A program made the position numbers and the translations under genes. Positions 9,069-18,220 of a stretch of 64,000 bases of DNA are shown here, piece after piece. The notes under the pieces are model-generated. The model ran no database searches. It was not told where the DNA came from and saw only the letters and a program-made list of their open reading frames with translations. The DNA is taken from positions 32,795 to 96,794 of the forward strand of contig JAJDEB010000038.1 of assembly GCA_029260015.1 (NCBI GenBank), given 5' to 3'. How positions within the stretch are numbered: position 1 is the stretch's first letter; each line of letters opens with the position of its first letter. Source of the DNA: Phycisphaerae bacterium. Lineage in GTDB: Bacteria > Planctomycetota > Phycisphaerae > UBA1845.

Positions 9069-9925
9069 ATACGGTCAGCCCGTTCCGCTATCCCGGTGGT
9101 AAGGCCTCAATGACGGGGCTCTTGTCGGAGATACGGGACATAAATGACGTTGCCCACTCATCCTTTGCCGAACCGTATGCTGGAGGCGCAGGTGCAGCGT
9201 TATCACTGTTAGTCAGCGAGGCAGCCTCGAGCATTTGTATCAACGATGCTGATCCGGCTGTGCATGCCTTCTGGTGGTCGTTGAAGAAGAAGCCAAAGGA
9301 GTTGTTGACGCTATTATCCCGTACTCGGGTGAGTATGGCAGAATGGCACCGTCAGCGAGATACATACCGATCTCCCAATAGAGTCAGTCGGTTAGACCTT
9401 GGATTCGCCGCTTTCTACCTGAACCGCTGTAATCGATCAGGTATCATCGTGAATGGAGGACCGATCGGCGGCGTGAAGCAGGAAGGGAAGTGGAAGCTCG
9501 ACGCGAGATTTAACAAGCCGGAGTTAAGGAAACGACTTGAGCGGCTAATCGAGTACCGTGATCGAATCGAAGTGTCTGCTGAGGATGGAATTGATTTCGT
9601 TCGGTCGATGCGAGGACTGGACACATTTCTCTTTATTGATCCCCCTTATTACGAGAAGGGCGGACTGCTCTATCTCAACGAGCTTGGCCCTTTGTATCAC
9701 CGGCGACTGTCGCAAGTCTTACGGGCTAAGCCCGATGAAGCATGGGCACTCACTTACGACGACTGTGAGCCGATTCGTCGACTTTATGAGCCTTGGGCAA
9801 GCGTAAGGAGTTTCTCTTTGAGATACGCTGCGGCGCGTCGCCGAATGGGGCGAGAGATACTTATTACACCTAAGTGGATGGAGTTGCCGGAGACCCAGGA
9901 TTCGCTTGCCGTTGATTGGTCTTGA
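9065..9925 (+). CDS. DNA adenine N6-methyltransferase, D12/Dam class
   Basis: 286 residues from a GTG that overlaps the ParB-like stop. The D12-class motifs are all present: FRYPGGK at 7-13 (motif X), PYAGGAG at 37-43 (motif I, SAM binding), and DPPYY at 192-196 (motif IV, catalytic). AFYLNRCNRSGIIVNGGPIG is the variable substrate-recognition stretch typical of Dam relatives. It should methylate adenine in a short site, often GATC-like in this family, but the target cannot be read from the sequence. Pairing with the ParB-like gene instead of a type II endonuclease is unusual. The cassette sits inside a glycan locus, which suggests acquisition by transfer. Confidence 0.88.
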   Translation: MNTVSPFRYPGGKASMTGLLSEIRDINDVAHSSFAEPYAGGAGAALSLLVSEAASSICINDADPAVHAFWWSLKKKPKELLTLLSRTRVSMAEWHRQRDTYRSPNRVSRLDLGFAAFYLNRCNRSGIIVNGGPIGGVKQEGKWKLDARFNKPELRKRLERLIEYRDRIEVSAEDGIDFVRSMRGLDTFLFIDPPYYEKGGLLYLNELGPLYHRRLSQVLRAKPDEAWALTYDDCEPIRRLYEPWASVRSFSLRYAAARRRMGREILITPKWMELPETQDSLAVDWS

Positions 9926-10110
9926 TAACTATGGACACGCACCAGATAACTATCGACAGTGGAGCTGTTGAAAAAGTCCGGTGGCAAGCAGAATCGCAAA
10001 GTGAAGAATGCATTCCGTGCCGCGTCAAGCGGGATCGTGTACCTCGTGCATCTGTCAAACGGGGGGTTTCAATAGCCCCACAGTCACCTATTTTTCTGGC
10101 ACCTTTCATG

Positions 10111-10134
10111 TCATTCCCGCGTTTGCGGGAATGA
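10111..10134. repeat. Perfect 10-bp-arm hairpin, REP/dRS3-like
   Basis: TCATTCCCGC-gttt-GCGGGAATGA is a perfect palindrome with a 4-nt loop. It lies downstream of the methyltransferase and between it and a convergent glycosyltransferase. It is the same core as the units at 2944 and 60252. It could also act as a transcription stop, though no T run follows. Confidence 0.8.
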
Positions 10135-10215
10135 ATAGTGTTGATTTTGGCATGTGTGTTGGGCGTCTGATCGCCTCGTTGTTGCAACTAAGAGGAGATT
10201 CGCACAGCCGGAGGA

Positions 10216-11352
10216 CTAGACCGCATTCGCTTCGCGGGCCACGGCTCGGGCGAGTTTGATTTTTGATTTGAATGTTGCGTGTTGCAAGCGGTTCTTGCGT
10301 CTTGGTGCTTCTTTCCACAACTTCAAATATTCGTCGGCCGTCTTCGACCAACTTAGTGTGCTTGCGTGTTGGTAGCCGCCCTCGACTAGTTTGCGACGTT
10401 CGTCATCTTGGGTTGCGTAGTGGGCGACGTGGGCTGCGATGGTTTCAGCGTCTCCGCCAGATACGAGGTAGGGGCTGAACGGTTCGCCGTTGACGTACAG
10501 ATCTTTGAGCGGATCGGGGTATGCGGCTACGACCAATCTGCGGCGGGCCATTGATTCCTGAATGGCCATCCTTCCTGCGATGAACGCGAAGCAGCCGTCG
10601 GTGATGCGCTCCTGTGCGTCAGGCTGCCAACCGTGAAACGTGATCGGTAGTGCCCCCTGTTGCGACTTGCGTTCCAACGGCTCGCGGAGGGTTCCGTCAC
10701 CGTATACGTTGAGATGAATGTTCAGTTTGTGTTGGTCGCGCAATGCCTGAATCGCATCGACGTAGATTTCGATGGCGCTGTCCGGTTCGAGCCTGCCGAC
10801 GAAGGTGGCTGAGTCAGGGGCTGGCTCGTCGATCGCCTTGAGGGTTTTCGCTTCTGGAAACAATCCCTGATTCGGAATGCAGTCCGGTTTCACACCGAGC
10901 ATTGGCTCGATGAACTCGCCGTCGTGGATGATTCCGTCTACCAGATTCAGCGTGCGTTTGGCTCGGGCTTTTTCCTTTTCGGGAACCGGATATGTGTATG
11001 ACATGCCGTGTCGTGTAAGGAATAGTGGTTTGTTCGGCATCGTCCATGCCAGCATGCGATAGAAATATTCCAACACCAAGGTGTCGCTGATGTGGATGAC
11101 ATCTGCGTCACAAAACAACTTGCGCTTCATCATCAAATCGAACCAGCAACGCATTGGTGAACGGTGGGCTGGAAAGCGATGGACCCGGACGCGTTCGTGA
11201 ATCTCGCTGTCAGGCAAACCGTCTTCATGCGCCGCGCACACTAGGTCAACCTGATGCCCCTTGGCGATCAATGCCTGACTCAGGCGGTGCATGTATTTTT
11301 CAACACCGCCAACTGCCGGCCAATATCGATATGTGACAAAGACAATCTTCAT
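10216..11352 (-). CDS. Glycosyltransferase family 4 (GT-B)
   Basis: 378 residues. MKIVFVTYRYWPAVGGVEKY is the classic GT4 opening with the GGxE/K acceptor loop. The donor half shows SATFVGRLEPDSAIEIYVDA and ends in a short basic tail. The usual EGF-PxxxxE motif is replaced by MAIQESMARRRLVVAAYPDP, in which the conserved Glu is likely E in AIQES. It is cytoplasmic or peripheral to the membrane. It follows a methyltransferase (gap 10 bases) and a GT2 in the same orientation, so these three probably form an operon that builds and decorates a surface glycan. The upstream start is unambiguous. Confidence 0.87.
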   Translation of the reverse strand: MKIVFVTYRYWPAVGGVEKYMHRLSQALIAKGHQVDLVCAAHEDGLPDSEIHERVRVHRFPAHRSPMRCWFDLMMKRKLFCDADVIHISDTLVLEYFYRMLAWTMPNKPLFLTRHGMSYTYPVPEKEKARAKRTLNLVDGIIHDGEFIEPMLGVKPDCIPNQGLFPEAKTLKAIDEPAPDSATFVGRLEPDSAIEIYVDAIQALRDQHKLNIHLNVYGDGTLREPLERKSQQGALPITFHGWQPDAQERITDGCFAFIAGRMAIQESMARRRLVVAAYPDPLKDLYVNGEPFSPYLVSGGDAETIAAHVAHYATQDDERRKLVEGGYQHASTLSWSKTADEYLKLWKEAPRRKNRLQHATFKSKIKLARAVAREANAV

Positions 11353-11362
11353 GAATCAACCC

Positions 11363-12097
11363 TCACTGTCGCACGCGCGAGCAACTTTCCTTCCGCAGTG
11401 CGATTTGTTCGCCGGTCAATCTGCTGACCACATTTGATGCTTTTGAATTCCCCAACAACTCGACCAAGCCATTCGCGACTGCGCCCTTCCAACCGCTGCG
11501 TTTTCGGGCGGCGAAGCAACCGACGAGAAACGGCAACTCATGCGGTGGCTTGGCGAGCGCGCAGACATCCGCCCGATTCTCCAAGACCGTATAAGCCATT
11601 CGCGGAAACTGTTCGAAATCCTTTTCCGACCAAGTGCTGAGATGTGCTTCGGCGGGGTTCCCCAAGATACCATCGCGTTCTTGAGCGTCGCGCGGATATG
11701 TCAATAGCACGCATTTGTTCGCGTGTTCGTAGAGCTTCGCAATGATGCGACGCCCTGCGTCTTTTGTGAAGTGTTCGAGGGCGTCCCCCATGAAGATGAC
11801 ATCGTACTGCCCCAATCTATCAATCACCGATTCGGCTTCGCCAATGTGGATCTTGTCGTAGATGTAGTCATGAAGTGGCGACAAATAATCTTCGAAGACT
11901 TCGATCCCTTCCAAGCGCATGCGCCATCCGCCGCGTTTGGTTTCGCGGGCATTCTTCGCCGACCAAACATCGACGTATTCACGAAAGAGTACACCGTACT
12001 TTCCAAAACCGACGCCCACATCGAGAATGGACCGCGGCTGAATCTGCCGGACGGCATTGGTGATGACAGGGATGGCATATGGGGCGCTAGCCGCCAT
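11363..12097 (-). CDS. Class I SAM-dependent methyltransferase
   Basis: 244 residues. RSILDVGVGFGKYGVLFREY is motif I (the GxGxG-like SAM loop), LEGIEVFEDYLSPLH carries the acidic motif II, and YDVIFMGDALEHF is the post-II/motif IV strand common in sugar or lipid methyltransferases. It lies between two glycosyltransferases in one transcription unit (gaps of 10 and 12 bases), so it probably methylates a sugar residue or an intermediate of the same glycan. The substrate cannot be determined. Confidence 0.8.
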   Translation of the reverse strand: MAASAPYAIPVITNAVRQIQPRSILDVGVGFGKYGVLFREYVDVWSAKNARETKRGGWRMRLEGIEVFEDYLSPLHDYIYDKIHIGEAESVIDRLGQYDVIFMGDALEHFTKDAGRRIIAKLYEHANKCVLLTYPRDAQERDGILGNPAEAHLSTWSEKDFEQFPRMAYTVLENRADVCALAKPPHELPFLVGCFAARKRSGWKGAVANGLVELLGNSKASNVVSRLTGEQIALRKESCSRVRQ

Positions 12098-12109
12098 GTT
12101 GAATCACTC

Positions 12110-13111
12110 CTAACCGGCCTGAGTCACTGGAACCTGGTTGCTTTCGTCAGTTGGCTTCTGCGCCCGAGCCGCCCAAGTTGCCTGAGCGAGATGCAGGGCT
12201 GTACTCCAATCGGCATGGTGCCTGAGTGCTTTCCAAAATGCCGAGCGGGCTGAGCGATATTCACCACTCTTGAAATGGTCGAAAGCCATCTGCCGGAAAC
12301 AATGAGCCAGCTTGCCTTGCAGTTTGCGTCGAGCATCCGATGCGGCGTCGGGATAGCGTTCGAGAATGCGCTGCATCGCTTGAACTTGTTGCCGCGTATT
12401 ACGCTTCGGGCTGGTGAGGCTGAGGCTTCCTTGCGTTTGGTGCTGAATGGACAGCGGTTCACCGACATATCCGACACGACAGCGCGACGCAACATCGAGG
12501 AAGAAAAGCCACTCTTCAGAGTACTGCTGACCAGGAGGGAAACGTATTTCAGAACCAAGAACGCTCCTGCGAACCATCGCGGTGATCGGTGATATGACAT
12601 AGCTAACCACCATTCGATCAACCAGTCTCCGATCGCAAACATACTGACGCGGTGCGATCTCCTCCATTCGCACCGGGCCCTCCTCTTCCACCAATTCGTT
12701 AAACGCGCTGCGATGCAGTTTTCCCGAAACATCGATGCACGAAAAATCGCTGAATACCAAACCGAGTTCGGGCCGGCGACAGAATAATTCCAGCTGACGC
12801 AGTAGTTTGCTGGGGACGAATTCATCGTCGGCATCGAGAAATGCAATGTACTCACCGCTGGCGCGGGCGATTCCCGTATTGCGGGCGACACTGCTGCCAC
12901 TTTGGGGCTGACGGTGATACTGCATTCGCTCGCCAAGTCGTAAGCGATGTTGCTGGATTGCGTTGTATGTGTTGTCCGTCGAACCGTCGTCGATGACGAT
13001 GAGTTCCCACGACAGCGCACGTTGCGCCAGCACCGAAAGGATCGCGCGAGGAAGCGTCTTCGCCGAGTTAAACGTTGGGATAATGATGCTGACGAGCGGC
13101 GTTGATGCCAT
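12110..13111 (-). CDS. Glycosyltransferase family 2
   Basis: 333 residues from the ATG at 13111. STPLVSIIIPTFNSAKTLPR opens a GT-A fold, followed by WELIVIDDGSTDNT and the DXD-type metal site in YIAFLDADDEF. SSVARNTGIARASGEYIAFL is the donor-binding loop. The ATG at 13177 adds 22 residues of non-family sequence; 13111 is preferred because the family fold begins there and GGAAG lies upstream. The C-terminal part has no membrane helices. First gene of the three-gene minus-strand glycan unit, divergent from the methyltransferase at 13350. Confidence 0.83.
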   Translation of the reverse strand: MASTPLVSIIIPTFNSAKTLPRAILSVLAQRALSWELIVIDDGSTDNTYNAIQQHRLRLGERMQYHRQPQSGSSVARNTGIARASGEYIAFLDADDEFVPSKLLRQLELFCRRPELGLVFSDFSCIDVSGKLHRSAFNELVEEEGPVRMEEIAPRQYVCDRRLVDRMVVSYVISPITAMVRRSVLGSEIRFPPGQQYSEEWLFFLDVASRCRVGYVGEPLSIQHQTQGSLSLTSPKRNTRQQVQAMQRILERYPDAASDARRKLQGKLAHCFRQMAFDHFKSGEYRSARSAFWKALRHHADWSTALHLAQATWAARAQKPTDESNQVPVTQAG

Positions 13112-13349
13112 TTCTGATGATTCTTCCCGGGAGCCAGTTTCAGTTACAAAGGCGAACGATCGGGGCACGCCTCCCATTATTATCGGATGGTTTTCGGTCG
13201 AACTGAGGTCGAAATGACTGGCTTTGAGGCGGGTTGTTTGCCGCTATCAGTCTAGAACGACGATCCATTCTTCAGGACCGATCCGGGTCGTCCGATAAAG
13301 CCATTGAGGCGGATAGCGTGCATCCCGAACTTTCGGAGTCGCAGGATCG

Positions 13350-14159
13350 ATGACCGAGCAAGCCACCATTCAGATGAATCAACCACCCTCGCGTCATGAC
13401 ACTGGTACGCGCGTTTGGGAGCGGGTCTGGAAACATGTTCCCGATGCGGAAAAAGACAATGCGGCGCTAACGCGGGAACGGGAAGGTCCGCGTTGGGCTT
13501 GTATTGTTGACGCAATCGAATCGACGTTCGGCGGACTTGAAGGCTTGCGTACCGTCGAGTTGGGTAGCGGACGAGCCGATCTTTCGGTCCTACTCGCCGA
13601 GCGCGGTGCCAAAGTGACGCTCGTCGATCAAAGTGACAAAGCCCTCGACCTGGCACGCGAACGTTTCGATCGGTTGGGTCTGCCGGCTGAGTACCGGGAG
13701 GGTGATCTACTCAACCCAAGCCGGCTCATCGATGAACAGTTCGACGTGTCACTGTCGTATGGTGTGATTGAACATTTCAAGCACGACGCACGCACGCAAA
13801 CGATTAAGACGCACCACGACGTGCTTCGTCCGGGCGGGTTGGCTGTCATCGGTGTTCCAAACTCCCGATGCCCGCAATATCGCGTTTGGAAAGCGTACCT
13901 CGAATTACGCGGATGGTGGCCTTACGGAATGGAGATTCCCTACTCGCGCCGTGAATTGTTGCGGCGCGCGGAGGAAGTTGGTTTCGTCAAGAGTCGCGTT
14001 CCGTGCACCGGATTCTGGCAGGCAATTGGCGATCAATGGGGGCGCAGCATCCTCGGACGTGGTCCGGACTGGAGCCAAAAGAAATCGATGTTGGATCCGT
14101 GGCTTGGATTCTCGCTTCTATTCTTGGGTTGGCGTGCAAACGAATCGAGTCGAGGCTGA
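13350..14159 (+). CDS. Class I SAM-dependent methyltransferase (UbiE/UbiG-like fold)
   Basis: 269 residues. RTVELGSGRADLSVLLAERG is motif I, KVTLVDQSDKALDLARERF motif II, and FDVSLSYGVIEHF motif IV, a standard small-molecule methyltransferase pattern. A C-terminal extension (YSRRELLRRAEEVGFVKSRV) matches the family's lid. AGGA lies just before the ATG. It is followed 22 bases later by the sulfatase-like gene on the same strand. Substrate unknown; the context argues for glycan or lipid modification. Confidence 0.78.
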   Translation: MTEQATIQMNQPPSRHDTGTRVWERVWKHVPDAEKDNAALTREREGPRWACIVDAIESTFGGLEGLRTVELGSGRADLSVLLAERGAKVTLVDQSDKALDLARERFDRLGLPAEYREGDLLNPSRLIDEQFDVSLSYGVIEHFKHDARTQTIKTHHDVLRPGGLAVIGVPNSRCPQYRVWKAYLELRGWWPYGMEIPYSRRELLRRAEEVGFVKSRVPCTGFWQAIGDQWGRSILGRGPDWSQKKSMLDPWLGFSLLFLGWRANESSRG

Positions 14160-14181
14160 TCCACGTGGGAGTGCCATAAAC

Positions 14182-15645
14182 ATGACACACAAAATATTAT
14201 TGGGCATTCTGGTCTCTGTGGCAGTGGTCGCTATGTACTTCAAGCCTGCACCAAGGGACAGCCAAGCGCGGCAGACATATCGAGAAGCGCATCTAAGCAA
14301 GTTGCAGGATTTCTTCAGCGAACCAGCGACCCAGGAAGCCAATGGCAACAGCGTGCTGTTGATTACGATTGACACGCTTCGCCCTGATAACCTGGGAATG
14401 TACGGATACTCGCGCAATACCAGTCCCAAGATGGACGCCTTCGCTAAAAGCAGCACCGTGTTTTCGCGAGCCTATTCAACCGCCCCGCTGACCACTCCCA
14501 GCATTGTCAGCATGTTGACCGGATTCAATCCGAATCGTCACGGCGTGCGACTGCTCTGGCAACCGATTGACCGAGACACCATTACCGTCGTCGATTATTT
14601 GCACCGAGCCGGATACGAAACCGCAGCCGTCGTCTCGAATATCGTGCTGGGAAACGAAGCTTGCAAGCTGGGCGATCGCTTCAGTTTTTACGATGAAAAC
14701 GTTGACGAACCAGAAGCCCATCGGCCCGACATGCTCGAGCGATGCGCAAGGCGCACGACCGATGCTGCACTTGAGTGGCTTCAAAATCGACGCGAACCAG
14801 AACGGCCATTCTTCTTATGGGTACACTACATTGATCCGCACGGTCCCTATGACGCGCCATCAGATGCGCCGAAAGATTTCAGCCATGACGCGCCCGTCCC
14901 CGTCGACATGGAACGGATTGCCGAATATGTACGCGAACCTGAGCTAAGCGACGCAGCCGAATATGTTGATCGGTACGATGAAGAAATCGCCTATACCGAT
15001 CGCGAAGTGGGACGGTTACTCGCGAAGTTCGACGGCTTGAAGTTTGGTCAGCCGCCCCTGACGATCGTCACATCCGACCACGGCGAAAACATGATGGAAG
15101 GCCACACTTACTTCTCGCACGGGTACGATGTCAATAATGCAGTGATTCACATCCCGCTCATCGTAAGGCATCCCTCCATCAAGGCCGGAATGTCTGACCG
15201 AATGACTTCGATCACCGACATCACACCGACGATCTTGGAATTCGTCGGGCTACCCGTACCGCTACCGCTTGATGGTGTGACCGTAAGTCAATCGAGTCCG
15301 AGTCGAACAATCTATGCCGAAGGATTGGACAGCAGCGGCAGCGGTGGATTGCATCGAACGCTGATCAGCGCGATGACCAAGACCGTCGTCCAGCACGGCA
15401 GATCCAACGTTCCGCGAGACAATTGGCGGTTCGATCTGGCAAATGACCCGACGCAGCAAAACCCTCTACCGGTTTCGGATAGCGCAAGCGAATACGTTCA
15501 ACTTTGCAACCTTATCCGCAGCGACCCTGACCCGGGCGGTAGACCCACACACCTCGCCAACGGGCAGCACAACCACGGACCTGTTGCTGGCAATACCGAT
15601 GCCAAAACGATGCGGGCACTTCGCAGCCTTGGCTACGTTGAGTGA
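14182..15645 (+). CDS. Membrane-anchored sulfatase-fold hydrolase/transferase
   Basis: 487 residues with a single N-terminal anchor (about 4-20), so the catalytic domain is extracytoplasmic. The alkaline-phosphatase-superfamily core is clear: LLITIDTLRPDNLGMYGYS (metal site), WVHYIDPHGPYD, and TIVTSDHGE (metal site). The nucleophile region reads APLTTPSIVSMLTG at about 101-114. Where sulfatases have C/S-x-P-S-R, this protein has Thr104 and Ile108, so formylglycine cannot form. Thr nucleophiles occur in phosphoglycerol and phosphoethanolamine transferases, so a transferase or phosphodiesterase role is possible. A longer open frame starting at 13768 runs over the methyltransferase and is not the real start. 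Confidence 0.8.
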   Translation: MTHKILLGILVSVAVVAMYFKPAPRDSQARQTYREAHLSKLQDFFSEPATQEANGNSVLLITIDTLRPDNLGMYGYSRNTSPKMDAFAKSSTVFSRAYSTAPLTTPSIVSMLTGFNPNRHGVRLLWQPIDRDTITVVDYLHRAGYETAAVVSNIVLGNEACKLGDRFSFYDENVDEPEAHRPDMLERCARRTTDAALEWLQNRREPERPFFLWVHYIDPHGPYDAPSDAPKDFSHDAPVPVDMERIAEYVREPELSDAAEYVDRYDEEIAYTDREVGRLLAKFDGLKFGQPPLTIVTSDHGENMMEGHTYFSHGYDVNNAVIHIPLIVRHPSIKAGMSDRMTSITDITPTILEFVGLPVPLPLDGVTVSQSSPSRTIYAEGLDSSGSGGLHRTLISAMTKTVVQHGRSNVPRDNWRFDLANDPTQQNPLPVSDSASEYVQLCNLIRSDPDPGGRPTHLANGQHNHGPVAGNTDAKTMRALRSLGYVE

Positions 15646-15654
15646 TCGGGCAGC

Positions 15655-16842
15655 TCAAAGCTCGATGACAATCGAACCGTCGGTGGAGTGCTGCATGAGT
15701 AAATCGTCGTCAACGTTAACACCTAAACCGTGTTCGCCAAGCTTCGGAATTTTGCCACCCCACGAAAACCGCACGCGCTTGCGGACGATGTCGTACGGAC
15801 TGAGTAGCGGCCCGAAACTTCCTTCGGCGAACTTTACTCCCGGTGTCATTTGAATGAACCGGACGCCGGCTGCCGACAGCACGCTTGTCTCACCGACCAT
15901 GCAACCCAACTGCACCTGGATATTTCGCCGCAATGCGAAACCCGCCAATTTGAGAGCGGCTAACAATCCGCCGCACTTGCTGATGCGAATGTTAAAACCG
16001 TTGGCAACGCCCAACTCAAAGAGTCGCTCGGCGTCATCCATGCTCGATAGCGATTCATCGTGAAACACGGGAAGGTCTGTACGCTTCTTCAATTCAACGA
16101 GGTCGCGATCTTTTGATGGGTGAAGCGGCTGCTCAATTCCGGACAAGGGAAAGTGACGCCATCGATTCAAGGCATCTGCGGCCTGATCAAGATTCCAGGC
16201 ACCGTTGGCATCGAGGCGCAATGTGGCTTTACCTCTTGAAAGCAACTTGCCCAAGACACGCATGGTCGATTCGATACGGGCATCGTCGTCAGCCATACCG
16301 ACTTTGAGTTTGAAGTGACGAATACCTGCCCACTTGGAATAGCGAGCGGTTCGTGTGTTGGTGTCAATCGAATCCGACGCGAGCACCATGCTGAAACGAC
16401 AGGACCTTGAACTTCCGGGCGATCCAAGTTTCGGATCACCGAGCCACCCGGTCACACCGTCCAGCGTCCGATCTTCACTTCGCAGCACCGCATCCAGCAG
16501 CGCCAACTCGACACACGCCCGTGCGGCTGCACAATTTGATCCGTCCTCCGCAATCGCGGGCAGCGCATCGATCGCCTCCAGCGCATCGGGAAAACTGTCC
16601 GGTGAAAATGCCAGGAGTTCTTTCGCAAACTCGCCCTGAAGCAGTTCGAGAACGGTCGTGTTCGTTTCACCGGTCACATATTCGCGCGGCAAGGTTTCGC
16701 CATAACCCACCGCCCCATTCATCAATTCGACAGCAACAACGATAGGTTCGCTGACGTCGCGCACAGATGTGGCGTGCGAAACCTTCCGCCCCAAGGGAAA
16801 CGAAAGCGGATAGATCGTCATTCGCTTGACGGCTAGGGTCAT
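15655..16842 (-). CDS. Enolase-superfamily enzyme (muconate lactonizing / dipeptide epimerase type)
   Basis: 395 residues from 16842; 16821 is an alternative. N-terminal capping domain (YPLSFPLGRKVSHATSVRD), then a TIM barrel with the active-site set: KLKVG (KxK acid/base), RLDANGAW and GIEQPL (metal ligands), FHDES (metal ligand) and ISKCGG (the opposite Lys). This is the MLE subgroup, which includes muconate cycloisomerase, o-succinylbenzoate synthase and L-Ala-D/L-Glu epimerase. The specificity cannot be told without an alignment. It converges on the sulfatase-like gene with a 9-base gap and no obvious terminator. Confidence 0.82.
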   Translation of the reverse strand: MTLAVKRMTIYPLSFPLGRKVSHATSVRDVSEPIVVAVELMNGAVGYGETLPREYVTGETNTTVLELLQGEFAKELLAFSPDSFPDALEAIDALPAIAEDGSNCAAARACVELALLDAVLRSEDRTLDGVTGWLGDPKLGSPGSSRSCRFSMVLASDSIDTNTRTARYSKWAGIRHFKLKVGMADDDARIESTMRVLGKLLSRGKATLRLDANGAWNLDQAADALNRWRHFPLSGIEQPLHPSKDRDLVELKKRTDLPVFHDESLSSMDDAERLFELGVANGFNIRISKCGGLLAALKLAGFALRRNIQVQLGCMVGETSVLSAAGVRFIQMTPGVKFAEGSFGPLLSPYDIVRKRVRFSWGGKIPKLGEHGLGVNVDDDLLMQHSTDGSIVIEL

Positions 16843-16903
16843 ATATATAATCGCAGGCAGTTTTCTGGTTGTTGAAAGTGCAGCGATCTGAAAGGTATCG
16901 CTG

Positions 16904-17812
16904 TTATGGGGAAGACGCAATTGCTAACAGCATGAAGTCCACCAGGTCAACATCGCCGTCATCATCAAGGTCGCCGTCAATTCCTACGTCGCAGGTTGCG
17001 GCGGGCGGCTGATTGGGACCGTCCAGGCAGGGTTCAAACAAGGCGTAATCGTCTAGATCGACATCGCCATCACAATCAAGATCGCCGTGGGCGGCTGGCG
17101 CGTTCGATTGCGCGAATAATTGTACGTCGTCAAAATCGACTTCGACACCGGGGTTCTCGGGAGTCTCCGCTTCGTTGAGATTGATCAGCCGAATCTCGAG
17201 ATTCTCACCGAGTTGATCATGCGTTGGACCGATGATCGCTTCGCAAGTGCTGAGACCGAATTCTCCATCGTCGAGAAGACCGGCCAACTCATTGTCGTCC
17301 TCTGCGATGATCTCACCGCCGGCCAACAGCTGCACCTGGTATCCGGGGAAGCCTTCGAGATTGAATTCGCCGAATATATCGCAGGGTGGTGGACCGATTC
17401 CCGTCGCGATGTCGCCCACTTGAACCGACAACGTGTAAGTGGTGTTGGCCTGCAAAGTCGCGCTCAATTCTTGCCGAAAACCCGCCGCTCCCATTCCGGT
17501 CGATGTGAGCAGAAAGACAAGCGACGCATGATCGCCTTCCGGGGCGCCGCCGGGAAAAAACACCGACCCGACAGGCAAATTGATCCCACCCACCGAATTA
17601 GAGCCGCCATCCAGCACACCGTTGGTGTCAAACTCCAACCACCCGCCTACCGGCATCACCTCAAAACATCCGGGGCTGACCGGGTCATTTTCAAAACCGG
17701 GATTCAGAATCGCAATGGATTCGGCTTCGCAGGCGCAAACAGCAGATGTACATGCCAAACACACGAATCCAATCGCGCCCAATATGCCGACCGGCAGCTT
17801 CTGTCCAAACAT
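16904..17812 (-). CDS. Secreted protein with C-terminal dockerin-like repeats
   Basis: 302 residues from the ATG at 17812, which has AGGGGGA upstream. Signal peptide (VGILGAIGFVCLACTSAVCA), then a beta-rich body with ESIAILNPGFENDPVSPGCF and FRQELSATLQANTTYTLSVQ, like carbohydrate-binding or HpiC1-type jelly-roll domains. The C-terminus carries two EF-hand-type Ca2+ loops (GDLDCDGDVDLDDYALF and GDLDDDGDVDLVDFMLL), the dockerin-like tail shared with 24157, 26610 and 33659. No cohesin gene is visible. In planctomycetes such tails are common on exported proteins and may serve surface attachment. Confidence 0.75.
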   Translation of the reverse strand: MFGQKLPVGILGAIGFVCLACTSAVCACEAESIAILNPGFENDPVSPGCFEVMPVGGWLEFDTNGVLDGGSNSVGGINLPVGSVFFPGGAPEGDHASLVFLLTSTGMGAAGFRQELSATLQANTTYTLSVQVGDIATGIGPPPCDIFGEFNLEGFPGYQVQLLAGGEIIAEDDNELAGLLDDGEFGLSTCEAIIGPTHDQLGENLEIRLINLNEAETPENPGVEVDFDDVQLFAQSNAPAAHGDLDCDGDVDLDDYALFEPCLDGPNQPPAATCDVGIDGDLDDDGDVDLVDFMLLAIASSP

Positions 17813-17985
17813 GACTCCCCGTCCCCCTAATGACACTGCATCGCTTGCTGCTCAATTGCCCAACAAACACTCGATATCCACCAAGCACATGATACCGAAC
17901 CCGCAATTGTCTAAGCAAGCGAATCAGAAGGTTTGCGGATCGGGACCTGAACACTTCTCGGTAATTGCGATGCTAAGAGACGGAA

Positions 17986-18059
17986 CGCGCCAGGCAGGAC
18001 TCGAACCTGCGACCGCCGGATTAGAAATCCGGTGCTCTATCCAGCTGAGCTACTGGCGC
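17986..18059 (-). tRNA. tRNA-Arg (anticodon TCT)
   Basis: 74-nt cloverleaf on the minus strand. The acceptor stem GCGCCAG pairs with CTGGCGC, D arm AGCTCAGCTGGATAGAGC, and the anticodon stem CCGGA-tttctaa-TCCGG gives anticodon TCT. The T arm is GCAGGTTCGAGTCCTGC. The discriminator base is G; CCA is not encoded. Confidence 0.95.
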
Positions 18060-18220
18060 TTCGGGCATGAACGCTTCAGCAGTGCGGATTTTAGGCACGC
18101 GGGACAAGATTGCAACGAGATAGGCTGCCGCGTTCTGGTGTGTCTTGGGGCAATTTGGGAAAAACCAAGCGTCACGAATTGCTTGCATAAATGAGGTCAA
18201 TTTCAACATCGCCATAGGCC

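Noticed and set aside
9963..9978. GCTGTTGAAAAAGTCC, similar to ends of some insertion sequences
   Set aside because: A single short match with no partner end and no transposase fragment. A near repeat of GATAACTAT at 9924 and 9945 is too short to be a target duplication.
13768..14181. N-terminal extension of the sulfatase-like gene
   Set aside because: It runs out of frame over the methyltransferase coding region; the membrane anchor and family sequence begin at 14182.
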